Shown: piece by piece, positions 47,901 to 60,500 of the stretch
Numbering within the stretch: position 1 is the first letter of the stretch
How the letters are laid out: every line of letters begins with the position of its first letter
DNA from: Acanthamoeba castellanii str. Neff
Lineage: Eukaryota > Discosea > Longamoebia > Acanthamoebidae
Assembly: GCF_000313135.1 (NCBI RefSeq)
Contig: NW_004457372.1
Span: forward strand, 158,068-222,067
DNA: 64,000 nucleotides
Direction of reading: 5' to 3'
Notes under the pieces: generated by a model
Told to the model about the DNA's origin: nothing
Databases searched by the model: none
Seen by the model: only the letters and a program-made list of their open reading frames with translations
Program-made: the position numbers and the translations under genes

Positions 47901-50900
47901 AACGTGAGCGTCTCCCCGAACGACGCCACAATGTTGGCCTGCTGCTCCGCCGGCGTCCCCACATTCACCTGCCGCACACACCACACTCAGCACACACACG
48001 ACACACGCACGCACACACACGATACACGCACGCGCGCGACGCACGCACGCACGCACGCAACCGCACACGCACGCACGGGGGAGGGGTAGGTACGTCGGGC
48101 ATGTGGTTGAGGATCTTCTTGTGGGCGGAGCGGGCGATGGTGTTCTGGCGCCATTCGCTGTAGGACTTCATGGTCTTCATCCGCTCCAGGTAGTCGTTCT
48201 CCTCCTTCACCTTCCGGCTGAACTCGCTGATCGCCGAACCTGTGTCGTCGTGTGTCGTCGTGTGCGGTGAGCGTGTGCGATGTCGTGTGCACGCGTGTGC
48301 CATCGTGTGCGGTGTGCGCGTGCGCAGGCGCGTGCGGTGAGCGTGTGCCGTGTGTGCGTGTGCGGTGTTGTGTACTGGAGTTGGAGTTGCGGCTGTTGGC
48401 CTGCTGCGTGTGTTCGGCCTCCATGTCATTGAGCAGCCCTGGGCACGATAAAACCAAACGTTTCACATTCCACGCACAACATTCCAGAGGGTCAGTCGGC
48501 GCATTCCGTTCATTCATTGATAAAAAGCACTGAGCTCTCAAAGTGAGTGGCGCTGAAGTTGTGTTGTTGACGTTACCTTCCTGCTTGGCGAAGTTGACGG
48601 GGAGCGAGATGCGGGAGCCGGCGCGCCACGGGTCGGCCGCGTGGGGCTGCGGCCCGGCTGCTCCGGCCAGCCCCTGGCCCTCCTCCGCCGCCGCAATCGC
48701 CCGCACCGACGCCGACTTTTGCAGAAACTGCACCAGCAGCCCAAAAACCAATCAACCATCGACCGCACACACCGCACACACCTCACGCACACACGACACA
48801 CACACACGACACACACACACACAAGCGGACACACGACACGCGTACGGCGGCGTGAATGGAGGGCGGCTTGGGGCTGTGGCGCGTGGGAATGGGCGGTCGG
48901 CCGGCCGGGTCTTCGCCGGCCTCGGACGCGGTGGAGGCCTGTTGATGCTGCGACGCAGGCGCGCCGCCGCCGGGTGCGGTGCGCCGCAGGGTGCTGGCAT
49001 CGCCGCCCGGCGGCCCGCCCAGCCCGCCCACGCGGGTGAGCAGGTTCTCGAGCTCCTCCATGTGCTTCTGGTGGTGCGGGTTGCTCGCCAGCCGCAGCGT
49101 GGGAGCCGCGGGCTTGGCCGGCGGGGCCGCAGCGGCGGCGGCGCCAGGCCCGCGCATGCTAATAGGCCGCGGTTGCTTGCCACTGGCGGGCGCCGTCGAC
49201 GGCGATGACGTGGCAGAAGCGGGTGACGGCGCGGAGAAGGAGGAGGACGACGAGCGCGAGGCGAGCGGGGAGGGTCCGGGGCTCATCGCGCGCCGCGAGT
49301 CGCCGTTGCCGCCGCTGCTGGCCTCGCCGTCTTCGAACTTCTGGATGGAGGCCAGGATGGAGATGGAGAGCGACTTGATCTTGTGGGCCAGGCCGCGCTT
49401 GATCTCCTGGAAGGCCTGCTCGCTCTCGGCCGCGCGGGCGGGGTCGGCCCCGGGCGCGAATATGCGCCGACCGGCGGCCACGAAGTCCATGAGCAGCTCC
49501 GACAGCTCCTTGCCCTCTCTTTCGATCGGGCTGCCCGCGCCACGTCATATAAAGATAAATATAAGTATTACATTACATTCCACACAAAACGTGAATGCCA
49601 GGAATGTGAATGAATGTGTTGAGGGTGGCGTGCCTGGGGTAGTCGTTTTCTGTGGCGAGGAGGGAGGGCGGGAGAATGTCGACGCAATCGTTGCCCATCT
49701 GAATGAGATTCTTGCAGCGCGTCACGCAGTCGCGGGAGGTCGACACGAACTTGAGCGACGAATGCGCTTTCACGGCCTCGTCGACCAGCGTCAGCGCCAG
49801 CGCTGTTGACACGAATCACACACGAATTGCGTCAGCCTGGCTGATGCTCGGGAACGTTTGGCATGTGGAATGTGGAATGTGAGCGAGTCCACACATACCA
49901 GCAGCCTTGGTCTCGGTGATGATGGCATTCTTCATCTCCGGGCCTGCCCAGCGCGACGAATAGGAGTTAAAAATAAAAGAGCGAAGAGCGAAGAGCGAAG
50001 AGCGAAAAAGCGAAGAAGAGGGGGCGAACCGAGGAGAGCGCCGGCCTCGCCACCGGAGCCCAGGCGAGCCGAGGCACGGCCGGGCGTGGACGCGGGCGAC
50101 GGCGGAGGCGAATTGATGGGCGACCCGAGAGCGGCAACGGGTCCCTGGTTGGGCCACGTCATTGCCGACACCATCGATGCTCGGGTGACCGCGGCGACCG
50201 GCGCGGCCTTCTTCGCCGCGTCTTGTGCGCCCGGCGTCGGGTCGAGGCTCGAGGGCCGTCCGGCGTTGCCGGCGCCTCCAGCAGCTCCACCAGCGGCCGC
50301 CGCCTTCGACGCGCTCACCACCGCCGCCACGCTTTGTGGCCTGTTTCACATTCCACGCCATAAAGAGTTCACGTTAAGTAAAGAATGAAAAATAGAAATG
50401 TTAAGGTGGTCGAGTACGTGTGCATGTTGTCGGCGAGCGCGACGAGTTCCTTGATCGACACGCCCACGTCTCTCAGCGAGTTCGTCACCTATTTTTGATT
50501 TCGAAATCATTTCGTCAACAGTTGGAAACGCAAATCCAAACGCTTACAAGATTGAGAATATAAATGTATATAAAAAAGAATAAAAATGATTTACCTTTTG
50601 TTTGGTCATCCAATCGCGGGGGTTGCTGACGACGTGCTTGGAGGCCTTGATGAGGCTCAGCACGGCGTCCTTGACCTGCTGGAGGAGGCCCAGGAACTTC
50701 TTCTCCTTGAGCGACCCGAAGTTTTGCGGGTGGGCCGTGATGTGCGACGTGATCTCCTGGTCGAGCGTCGTCGCCGCCATCGCCAGGTTCTTGGCCAGCT
50801 GCAGCACCTGCGCCTCCACCTCCCCATCTCCCTCCTCCGGCTCCTGTGCGTGCGTGTGCGTGTGCGTGTGCGTGTGCGGTGTCGTGTGCGGTGAGAATAA

Positions 50901-51977
50901 GCCCAGGAATGTGTGGAATGCGCGGCGTGGCAATACGTTGAAGGTTTCGGAATCTTCGTCGGCGGTGAGCGAGGTGGTGGACTGGTGCTCGACGAACTCG
51001 GCGAGGGCGCGGCAGTCGGCCACCACCTGCTTCGCGGCGTCCCGGAGCGCCCCGGCAAAGTCCTTCATCTCGGCCTTCTTGGCCTTGGCCTTGGCCTCCA
51101 TCGCCGCGTTGGCGTGGTGGCGGCGCGCCATCGGCTGGCCACCGCTGCCCATCGACGCCGGCGACGGCGATTGCGGCGACGGCGCGGATTGACGCGAGGC
51201 CGGCAGTGCGGCCGAGTCTGTCGATGACGGGCGAGTCGAGGGGGCGCCGGCGGGCGTGTGTGTGGGTGTGGAGGCGGAGGCGGAGGCGGAGTCAGAGCTG
51301 GACAGGGGCTCCCAGGCGGGGAAGGGGTCGTGGACGGTGGCCATGCGCTCGGGCGTGGCCTCGGTGTCCTTCAGCAGGCACGCGTCCAGCAGACGACTGA
51401 TGGCCTCTTTGTCCAAGTCTTGCCCTCCTAGTGTGTGCGTGTGTGTGTCACGTGTCGAGTGTTCAGTGTCGTGTGTCGTGTGTCGAGCGTGTCGTGTGCG
51501 GTGGACGTACCCACAAAGAGGATCTCTTGCCGTTTGTCCTTTCCGCTGGATATCGACCAAGCGTCGCCGCCTGACGAGCCACACACACAATACCCGATGA
51601 AACACGCACACGACACACACACGATGAAACACGCACACGACACACACACGATGAAACACGCACACGACACACGACACACGCACGCAACACACGACACGGA
51701 GTCGGGTGAGATGAATTCGTTGGCGCACGAGGCCGTGCGGATGGCCTGGTTGCAAGCGCAGCGCACCAGAGATGTCGATGGACTGTGGGTTCTGGGACCA
51801 GTAGCCCCAGCGGTCGGGCCGCGAGACGAGCCACACGAGGCCCTTGGCCCGCACCACGGCCTTCAGGTGCGAGATGCTCGACGACGCCACCTTCCACAGG
51901 CGGTCGGGCTGGAATGGCCGCTGCGCCCTGTACACGAACGCATTCATGCACTGCTCCGGCACCCACACTGCCGTGTG

Positions 51978-52023
<46 letters not shown>

Positions 52024-53208
52024 TGGTGTGTGTGTGTGTGTGGTGTGTGTGGTGTGTGTGTTAGCGCACGACACGACACGCGCTACGGAGGGAGAGGTCA
52101 TGGTACGTTGTTGGGGCCACGAGGGGAGGGTCATGACGCGGTTGTAGGAGAAGAGTCCGGTGTTGGTGAGGAGCGTGGGCGCGAGGTCGGCGTGCACGGC
52201 GTGGTAGACGCGCGCGTCGAGTTCGTCGGTGGAGTTGTGGGCGACGAGGCGCATGGCCGTCTCCACCTTCCGCAGCTCCTGGGACGAGACCAGGTCGGTC
52301 TTGTTGAGCACCACCACCTGCGCGGCGGCCAGCTGCGCTCGCACCACGTCGAGCCGCGACTTGGCGTCCGTGATCAGACGACTCGCGTCCACCACGCACA
52401 CGATCGCATCCAGCTGCACACACACAACACGACACGACACACAACACCGCACACGACACGACACGACACACGGTAACTTGAGGAAGGAAAGAGCAAAAGA
52501 AAAAGATGGAAGATGGGAGAAGAGATGGAAGACGCACTTGAAGAAAGTCGGAGAGAGGAGTGCCGCGCGCGTCGGAGAGTGTGAGGAGGTGGGCGAGGTG
52601 CAGCGGGTTCTGGTCGCCAAGGAGCTCGACGAAGATGTAGTCGTACAAATCGCTGCGGGCGAGACGCGAGAGGGCCTCGATGAAGCGCTGCGGCAGATCG
52701 GGTCCGCAGCCGGTGACCTCCTCCACCGCCAGTCGTCCACGCGGAACATTACGCAATCGCCCCCGCACCCAACCCGCCTCCACCGACTCTGCATTTTGAT
52801 TGATTTTTGTTTCGCGTAGCGCCACAAATTTGCATGCAAGCTCCTGGTTAGGGTTTGGTGCTACACGCTCTCGTGCAGTGAAGTCATTCAATGGATCAAA
52901 TGATCTCCAATTAAATTTTAAAAAATAATGAAAAATTAAAAAAATGAATGAAAAGATTTGTGTAGAGAGATGGAAGATGGTGCAAAAAGAAGGAGGAGGA
53001 GGAGGAAGGAGGTAGGTGGGGGGGATGGGGGTGTGCCTTCGGAGAGGGAGTGCAGCAGGAGAGCGATGGAAAGGGGCGACGAGGAGGGGGCGACGAGCTT
53101 GGCCGCGAGGCGGTGCAGCAGGCTCGTCTTGCCCGACCCGTAGAAACCCGTCACCACCGCCACCGGGACGAACCCCTTCGCGCGGCCGCCACCCGAAGAC
53201 GCCCGCAT
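44967..53208 (-). CDS. CobW/P47K GTPase-RasGEF fusion protein (single continuous coding frame)
   Basis: Coding exons run from ATG 53208 (MRASSGGGRAKGF; an in-frame ATG also at 53370) to the stop at 44967. N-terminal CobW module: VAVVTGFYGSGKTSLLHRL (Walker A), DAIVCVVDASRL, VVVLNKTDLV (guanine specificity), then a CobW_C domain (FVYRAQRPFQPDRLW, VVRAKGLVWLVSRPDRWGYW, KDKRQEILFVG, LLDACLLKDTE, HDPFPAWE). The frame passes with no stop or intron through a Ser/Pro/Ala linker (about 51155-51305) into helical regions. RasGEF_N (SLNKLVEALTSDTQYDNRFL, ITTYQSFTTPAKLFD) and a catalytic CDC25 domain (RQLTLIEFEIYSSIS, SPNVMALIHRANKLSFWVS, PCIPYL, YLSDLTFMEDGNPDKV) end the protein. The usual CxCC metal motif is degenerate (GCGPD). 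Two overlapping genes are not formally excluded. Confidence 0.75.
51596..51676. repeat. 27-bp minisatellite (three copies) in the CobW-RasGEF gene
   Basis: The unit starting GATGAAACACGCACACGACA begins at 51596, 51623 and 51650, exactly 27 bp apart, with a shortened third copy. It is intronic, between CobW_C exons. Confidence 0.85.
51978..52060. repeat. (GT)n microsatellite in the CobW-RasGEF gene
   Basis: A long GT run broken by GTGTGTGG units, in the intron before the CobW_C exon; polypyrimidine-like CA on the coding strand just upstream of the acceptor. Confidence 0.85.
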
Positions 53209-53843
53209 GTTGTGATGTCGAGATGATGTGATGTGATTTTGCAGGGGGGGATGGAGAGGGGGAATGCGTAGAGCTACAGAAAGAGATGTCCTCCTTCGCT
53301 TTTGCCTCCTTCTCTTCTCTTGTTCTTCGAGTTCAAGATGGAAAGGGAAGGAGGGGCGAGTGGTGTCCAAGAAGCGATTGTCTCAACCCTTCTCCGCCGT
53401 GAGCTGTCGCCAGGCTCTTCGTCTTGCGGCCTCGTGCGTGTAGGTCAAATTAATTCGCTGTGTCGACAACATATGTCAAATTCCGCCCAAACTCTCAGGG
53501 TCCTGCCATTGGGCAAGCTGGTGGGCAGTTGCAACAGGCGCCGGCTGGACAGAGCCTTCCGCGCATGCATTCCATTCATCGATGCCACCATCCCCCTCCA
53601 CAGCGGCGTTCGATGGTTGTTGTTGTCGGCCACGACCACGATGCTGGCAGTTCACGCCGACGGCGGTTTTGCCCCGCTGGACCGGCTAGGGCCCCGCACC
53701 TCACCGACTCCTTAGGTGACAGCCAATGGCGAGAGATGAGCATTTCCAGATTTTGCCACGGTTGGCGGCCAAATGTCGCCCCAGGTGCTCCGCCGGCTCA
53801 GTTCAACAACATCATCAACAACAACAAAAACAACACCAGGAGG
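53209..53843. other. Spacer between CobW-RasGEF and Cys-rich protein genes
   Basis: A 635-bp region between two divergent genes. It contains GATGTG repeats at 53215-53240, a CCAATGGCG motif near 53725, and GC-moderate sequence. Several short open frames lack coding bias. No RNA gene was seen. Confidence 0.5.
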
Positions 53844-54353
53844 ATGAAAGCTGTATCGGTGGCTTGCTTGTGCGCCTTGCTGATGATGACGACGATGATG
53901 GTCGTGGCGACCTCCGCCCAGCTCTTCGACGTGCCCGCCGATGCCGACCAGGGCGCCCCGTGCCCGGGCCTCTACCCGCGTGTCATCTGCGCCGACTGCC
54001 AGCTCGGCTGTTCCTATTGTGGCGCCTACACCGGTACTCAATCAATCGCCCCCCCCACCCAGCACCCAGCACCCAGCAATGCAGCCGCGTCTCTTCGTCG
54101 ATGATGACAATCTTGCCCCCTCCAACCCCTCCAAACAGGCACCTATGACCAGTGCGTGGGCTTCTGCCACCCCACTTGGGGCTGGGCGCCCAACACCCAA
54201 GTGAAGATCACCTATTTCCCCTACGGTACGTTGTAGCCCCTCGCGCACTCAGCATGGCAAGCCTGCGCTGAACCGTGGACCGTGCCCGCAGGCCCGAACT
54301 CGAGCGGAGGCTGCATCTGCTCCGGCTACACTTGCTTCCCCACCAACGCGTGA
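53844..54353 (+). CDS. Small secreted cysteine-rich protein (112 aa)
   Basis: Three exons (53844-54033, 54139-54225, 54292-54353) close exactly to 113 codons including the stop. A signal peptide rich in Met/Leu/Thr (MKAVSVACLCALLMMTTMM...TSAQ) precedes a short acidic stretch. The mature part has CPGLYPRVICADCQLGCSYC, then YDQCVGFCHPTWGW and GGCICSGYTCF, a spaced set of cysteines probably forming disulfides. No family was recognised. Its layout parallels the 95-aa gene at 1866, with introns of similar size, although cysteine spacing differs. It converges on NUP160, 410 bp between stops. Secretion is well supported; function is not. Confidence 0.78.
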
Positions 54354-54763
54354 GGCCTGAGCCAAACCTGCGGCCATGGCCCTCGAAGTTAGTCCATCGG
54401 ACGCCCTTGAGAGTGTGTTGTCAACTGACTTCTTTCTTGCGGCCCCGCAAATTTTTGCCCCGCTCTCTTAATTACCATCAACGCAGTCAATGACCTCAAC
54501 CTCCTTTCTTGCCCAGAGTGCTTCCTTCTTCTTCCTTCTGTGGGGCTCCATCGACCTTTAAGCCTCGACGTGCAGGTGTTCGACCACAACCAACACCGCC
54601 ACAACATGTTGTTAACATGTAACGCCGCCCGGCCAACCAGAACATAGTTATGTAGTTTCTGGTCAAGAATTCTCGTGTGATGAAGCGGCTGAAGACATGA
54701 TGATGATGGTCGCGTTCATCGTGGAGGGATGAATGAATCGGTTGTTGCCACCACCTGGAACTC
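54354..54763. other. Convergent 3' spacer between Cys-rich gene and NUP160
   Basis: The 3' flanks of two convergent genes. Moderate GC, no coding bias, no repeat or RNA gene seen. Confidence 0.5.
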
Positions 54764-57507
54764 CTAGGAGGCGGCGGTCCCCTCTTGCTTGAGGCCGAAG
54801 GTGCGTTGGTCAACGTGCTGCAGGTAACGCGCCAGCTTGGTGCGCAGGTGCTTGTGGGCGCCCACGAGCCGGTTGCGCTCGGTGGCCGACAGGGGCGACG
54901 CGGCGTCGGCCACGACCGCCTGGATCTGCTGCTCGAGCTGCTCGAGGCGCGCGTAGGGCAGCCACTCGGCCAGGGCCTTGCCGCCGCGGCCGCGGCCGCC
55001 TCCCGCCTCTTCCTCCCGCCGTCGCTCCTCCTTCTCGTCGAGCACCTCCACCACCAGATCGATCGCGTCGTCGTACACGCCGAACTTGAGGTACAGGTAC
55101 AACAGCGTTGCCACGTCATGTTTCTGTCGACACCGCACACGCACGTGTAAGTGCTGTGACACCGCACGACACGACACACTACACACGACACACGACACAT
55201 GACACCACACGACCAACGTGGAGCGCAGACCTTGAAGGATTCGACGAGCCACTTGGGGAGCTTGATGCGGTTGTCGAGGGAGAGGATCTTGTGGGCGACG
55301 GCCTTGCGGTAGCCGTTGACGTGGACGGGGTCATACTGCTTCAGATACTTCTTCAGCATGCGCCACGCGCTGGTCGCCAGCCCCCCGCCACCCCCGCTCC
55401 AGTCCTCGTCAAAGTGCAGCCCCTGGCTCCCACCACTGTTCCGCACACGCACCACCGCACACGCACACGCGCCACCGCACACGGCACGCAAAAAATGGAG
55501 TGGTAAGGTCAAAAGAATGAAAGGCCACCTCTAGTGGGAGCGGGCGGGGAGTGGGTACGCGGAGAAGCCGACGTGCTGTTGGAGGAGGACGCATCGCTTG
55601 GTGAGGACCTCGAAGACGACGCTCAGGTTGAAGCTGTACTTGACCGCCAGCGTGATGGCCTTGTCGAAGAAGCCCGCGTCGACCAGCTGCGTGAACACGT
55701 CGAAGGCGCTCGGGCCTGTTCACCGCACACACCGCACACACCGCACACACCGCACACACCGCACACAGTCAGCTATGCAACGGTTCGTGCTTGTCGCGCG
55801 CGAGAGGGGAGGGTACCGATGTTCTCGAAGGGGACGGAGGCCTTGATGAGGGTGAGGTAGGCCATGGTGAGGTGGTACCGCATCTCGATGTCCTCGAGCG
55901 TGGTGACGCCCTCGGCACCGACGGCCGGCTCCTTGGCCTGCGTGGTCGTGAACACCGACGTCGGCTTGCCGCCCACCAAAGGCGACATGTCTAAGAAGAG
56001 TTTAAAAAAAATAGAAATAGGTCGTGAGTGCGTGTGCGTGTGCCGTGTGCGTGTGCGGTGGCGTACCGATGGACTTATCGAGCCCGGTGCTGCGCTTGCG
56101 TTTGGACATTTGCTTCTGTGGCGTCGGGGGCGGGGACGGGTGTGAGGCCGAGAATCGATGAAGGCGCGGGAAGGGGAAATTGGGGGAGGGGGGAGTACGG
56201 GTCGGTCATCGGTCGAGAAGGGGGTCTCGGCCTTGTGGATCCACGCGAACTTGGGGTCCACCAATCGGAACGCGTTGAGGCATGTGAGGTACGCGTTGGC
56301 CTGCCATCGACGGAGGTGAGTCGTGCGTGTGTGTCGTGCGGTGTGTGTGTGTGTCGTGCGGTCGTACCACGTGCTGCAGGTGCTGTTGGCTGTTGCCGTG
56401 CGCTTCGATGCCCAGCCGCATGGCGTACTCGTGCATGAACAAGGCCGCTGCACACAAACACCACACGACAGGAACACGGTGAGCAGTTGAACAGAAGAAG
56501 AAGAAGAAGAACAACAACAACAAGAAGAACAAGAAGAACAACGTAAAGAGGAGCGGTACCGCTTCGGTAGTCGGAGCGGAAGACGTGGTAGGCGTAGAGG
56601 ATCTCGTAGTAGTTGGGGCTCTGCCCGTCGACGATGTGCTGCACGTCCTCGGCGCGCGCCTTCTGCGTGAGCACCTGGACCACCTCCTGCTGCAGGCCCG
56701 CAAAGGGCAGCTGACACAGCAGACCCACCTGGCCCTGCGTGCACAGCACCACCACGTACTTGCGCAACCTGACCACCGCACACGACACACCGCACACACC
56801 GCACACGGCCGCACGACACACGATGTAAGTAGACTGAGCGGCGCAGGCAACAAACAAAGGAGGGAGGTTAGGGGGTAGCGTACAGGGAGCTGTCGGGGTG
56901 GGGATTGGAGAGGAGGGCGAGGTAGGCCTGCTCGTAGTCGCGCAGGGCGAGGCTGGACTTGAAGACGACCGACCACAGGAAGGCCTGGGAGGCGTTGTCG
57001 TCCCGCGGGGTCTCCTGGAGCGCGGCAAAGGCGAAGCGGATGGCGAACTCCGGCTGCCGCACGCTCTCGAAGAGCTCGATCACGTGCATGAGGAAGGGCA
57101 CGTCGAGGCTCTGCTCGTGGGTCTCCACGTGCATGTCCGTCTCCATGGCCCCGCGCCCCAGGTGCGTCGTCTCCTGCAGCATGTCCTTGAAGTACCGGCA
57201 CTCCTCTATTGTGTGAGTCGTGTGCGGTGGTGCGTGTGGGGTGCGTGTCATGTGCGTGCGTGTGCGGTGCGTGTCGTGGGAAGGAGTGAGTGAGTGAGTG
57301 AGTGGAAGAGAAGGAGGGGCGGGGGGGGGAGTGGGTAGTACGGACCGTCGGAGGAGAGGGTGGTGAGGGCGTGGAGGAAGCACTCGGTGGCCTTGTCAAA
57401 CTGGGCGAGGTCCAGATGCGACAGGCCGAGCAGGTACTGCGCCACTCCGCTCGTCTTGCCCGACAAACGCAGATTCTCCTGTAGTCGTGTCATGTGTCGT
57501 GTGTGTG

Positions 57508-57542
<35 letters not shown>

Positions 57543-60500
57543 CGGTGTGTGTGTGTGTTGTCGTGGTGAGTAAAAGGATGCCAGAGGGCGGCGAAGGGCG
57601 GAGAAGTACGTGGAGCAGGCCGTAGTAGGAGTGGTTCTTGAGAAAGACGGAGAAGTGGTAGCCCATGGTGACGTAGCCCAGCACGGTCTGCACGAACGGG
57701 GTGGCCAGCGCGGTCCACAGCTCGCGCGGCTCGGCAAAGAGGTTGAACGACGACGTGGCGTCGATGTTGCGCTTGCCGCCCTCCAGCGAGCGCAGGTAGG
57801 CGCTCACCGCCTCCGACGACGCGAACAGCTGCTGGATGACCGTGCTGTTCTCCTGCACGAACAGCTGCATCAGCGTGCGGCCCTCGGTCGACTTGTTCTG
57901 TCGCTGTCCGCCGGTGATCTCCAGCGCGGAGAAGCTGGCCAGATCATCCGACGTCCTCGGCCTTCATCCACACCAAAGTACACACAGTTTTGTCAGGCGT
58001 GCGTGTCGTGTCGCGTCGTGTGTGTGGTGCCGGGGGGATGAGCGTACTTCTCGAAAGTGGGGCAGTACTGCAGGGTGGTCCAATGAAGCAGATGGTAGCA
58101 CTTGACGAGGGTCGCCACGCGCGGCAGGAGCTCGCTCTCGATTTCGGCAAAGGCCTTAGCCGGCAGCTCCACCTGGCGCATACACACACGACACACGAAC
58201 ACACACCACACACACCACACACACGATACACGACACACACGGCACGCAAGCGTGAGTCGAGACGAATTGCAGCTGAGCGACGAGCGAGGCGGCTCCGGGG
58301 GGGGGGCGTACGGTGTTCTCGAGCCGCATGACAAAGGAGAGGAGGAAGAAGAGGTCGCGCGAGATCTGGAAGCGGGAGCGGGTGATGTGCTGGAGCGACA
58401 TCGACACGAAGCCCTCCGTGAAATCGCCGCCAAAGAGGCCCGCGCACCAGCTTTCCTTCTGCGCCCACAGCATGTCCTCGCCCTCGGCATCTGCGACACC
58501 GCACACGACACACACACGCACACACGCACCGCCGCACACGAAAGGAGATGAGGTGAAGGATAGGAGCGATTAGAATAGGAAGTGGGCGCGCACTGGTGGC
58601 AGTCGTGGCGGGCAGGCGGTGGGTGTCGAGCAGCTCGAGGAGGTTCTTGACGGCGGCGATGAGCTTCTTGGTGCCGTACAGGCTTCGCAGCAGCCGGCGG
58701 ATAAACTCGTACGGCGATGGTCGCTTCTTGTGCTCACTGCAGCGCAAAACAAATTTAAAAAGTTGAATATAAAATAAAGTATATATATAAATCAACTTAC
58801 GTCTCGAGCTTGCGTCTGAAATAATAATAATAATAATAAGAATAAGAATAGAATAATAGTCGTACCCGAGGGTGGAGTGGGTGGCGGAGAGGAAGGCGTC
58901 GATGTGCCTCGCGGACGCGGTGTAGGGGTCCCGCGAGAAGTAGAGCTCCTCCTCGAACGCGGCAAACACGTCCTCGCCCAACTGTGTTATTACAGTAATG
59001 TAAGCGAATAAGTTCAACAAATAAAAAGTGTTGATGGCAAGTTTAACAACTAAACTGTTATAAATACCTCTTGCGAGACCAGGTTGGTGGCGGTGAGGAG
59101 CTCGGACTGAAGCTGGTAGGCCGGGTCGCTGTATACGCTGGTTCCGGGCAGCAGCAAGGACGAAGCTGTGTGGCACACGACGCCAACATTCACCGAGAGA
59201 TCGTTAGCGAGCGCTCAGCCACACGGCTCAGGAGGTCTGTAGAGTCGCCACGATCAGCAAAAGAGCAGCGCCGGGTACCCGATGGCACGGCCGAGACATT
59301 GAGCTTCTGTCGCGGCTTGTTGGTGGTCCTGGGCAGGCTGATAGCGTGTAGTGCCTCCAGCGCTTCACAGGGTCGAGCGAACGTGAGATTGCCCTGTTGG
59401 CGTTGTGTGTGTGTGTGTGTGTGTGTGATCAGTCAAACAGATGCGTGGACTCTACATGCCCCCAACAGGTGCTGTGAGTGGAACGAGGGAAGAGGTTGTG
59501 GAACCTTCTTGATGATGATCATAAGGCCCGTGTGCGGGTCCTTGAAGAGTGCGATGGGAGTCTCCTCTTCAACAAAGGCCTGCCGGACCTTGGCCCGGAA
59601 GGACTCCCAGCAGGACCTCTGCAGCTGCACGTACTCTTCGATGTCCTCCTCCTCGATGTTGCGCGCTAGATACGAGCTCGTGGCCTATTGTGATCATTTG
59701 TAAGAAAAACAATATAATAGATATATAATAATTGATAATTATAGTTAATAGATCACACTAAATAATAATAATAATAATAATAATAATTTAAAGGAAGCAG
59801 CTAGGGCGACGAACCAGTTCCTGGATGAGAGCGGGGATGTCACGCTGGAGCCGCGCGACAGAGAGCGGCGCGCGTGCGGAGGCGTTGAACATCTTGTTGG
59901 CGTCGCGCAGCTGCTGGTAGGCCTTGTGGATGGCCGTGAGGCTGTACCGCCCCGGCTTGAACAGGTCCTCCAGGTAGGCGTCCTTCAAATAGGCAGGGCA
60001 GGGCGGGCAACCGCGTGAGCCACCACAGGGAGTGCTGCCTGTGAGCGCGTGCGCGGGGGAGTACCTGGAAGTCGTTGGCCTCGGCAAGGGACGGGTACTC
60101 CTTGCTGTCGTCGGGCGCATGCAGCAGAACCGACGTCCAGCAGTTGTCCTCCACCATGAACGGTTCCATTTGCGCGGAGCTGTAATGCACGATATCGGTC
60201 GTGTGAGTAGCTTAGATCTTCCGTGTGTCGTGTGTGTGTGGTGTGTGTCGTGTCGTGTTGTGTGTTGTGTGTTGTGTGTTGTGAATGACTTACGTCTCGA
60301 AGGTGACATATTTGAGGGCCAGGCCTTCGTTGGGGTCCGCCCACATGGCCCACAGGCACGCAAACGAAAACCTGAAGTCGACCAGATTTTTCTGTGTTCC
60401 ACGACGCAGCGTCAGTTCCGTCTCTCGCGCCAACTCCCACGTTTGAGGCTCTAAAAAGAAGTCTTATGTGGAAAACGCACCAGCTTGGAATAGTGAAAGC

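Noticed and set aside
51150..51155. Separate RasGEF gene starting at the ATG near 51152
   Set aside because: Possible, but it would leave the CobW gene without a stop codon and both genes without any intergenic DNA; the fusion model is simpler. Kept as the main alternative.
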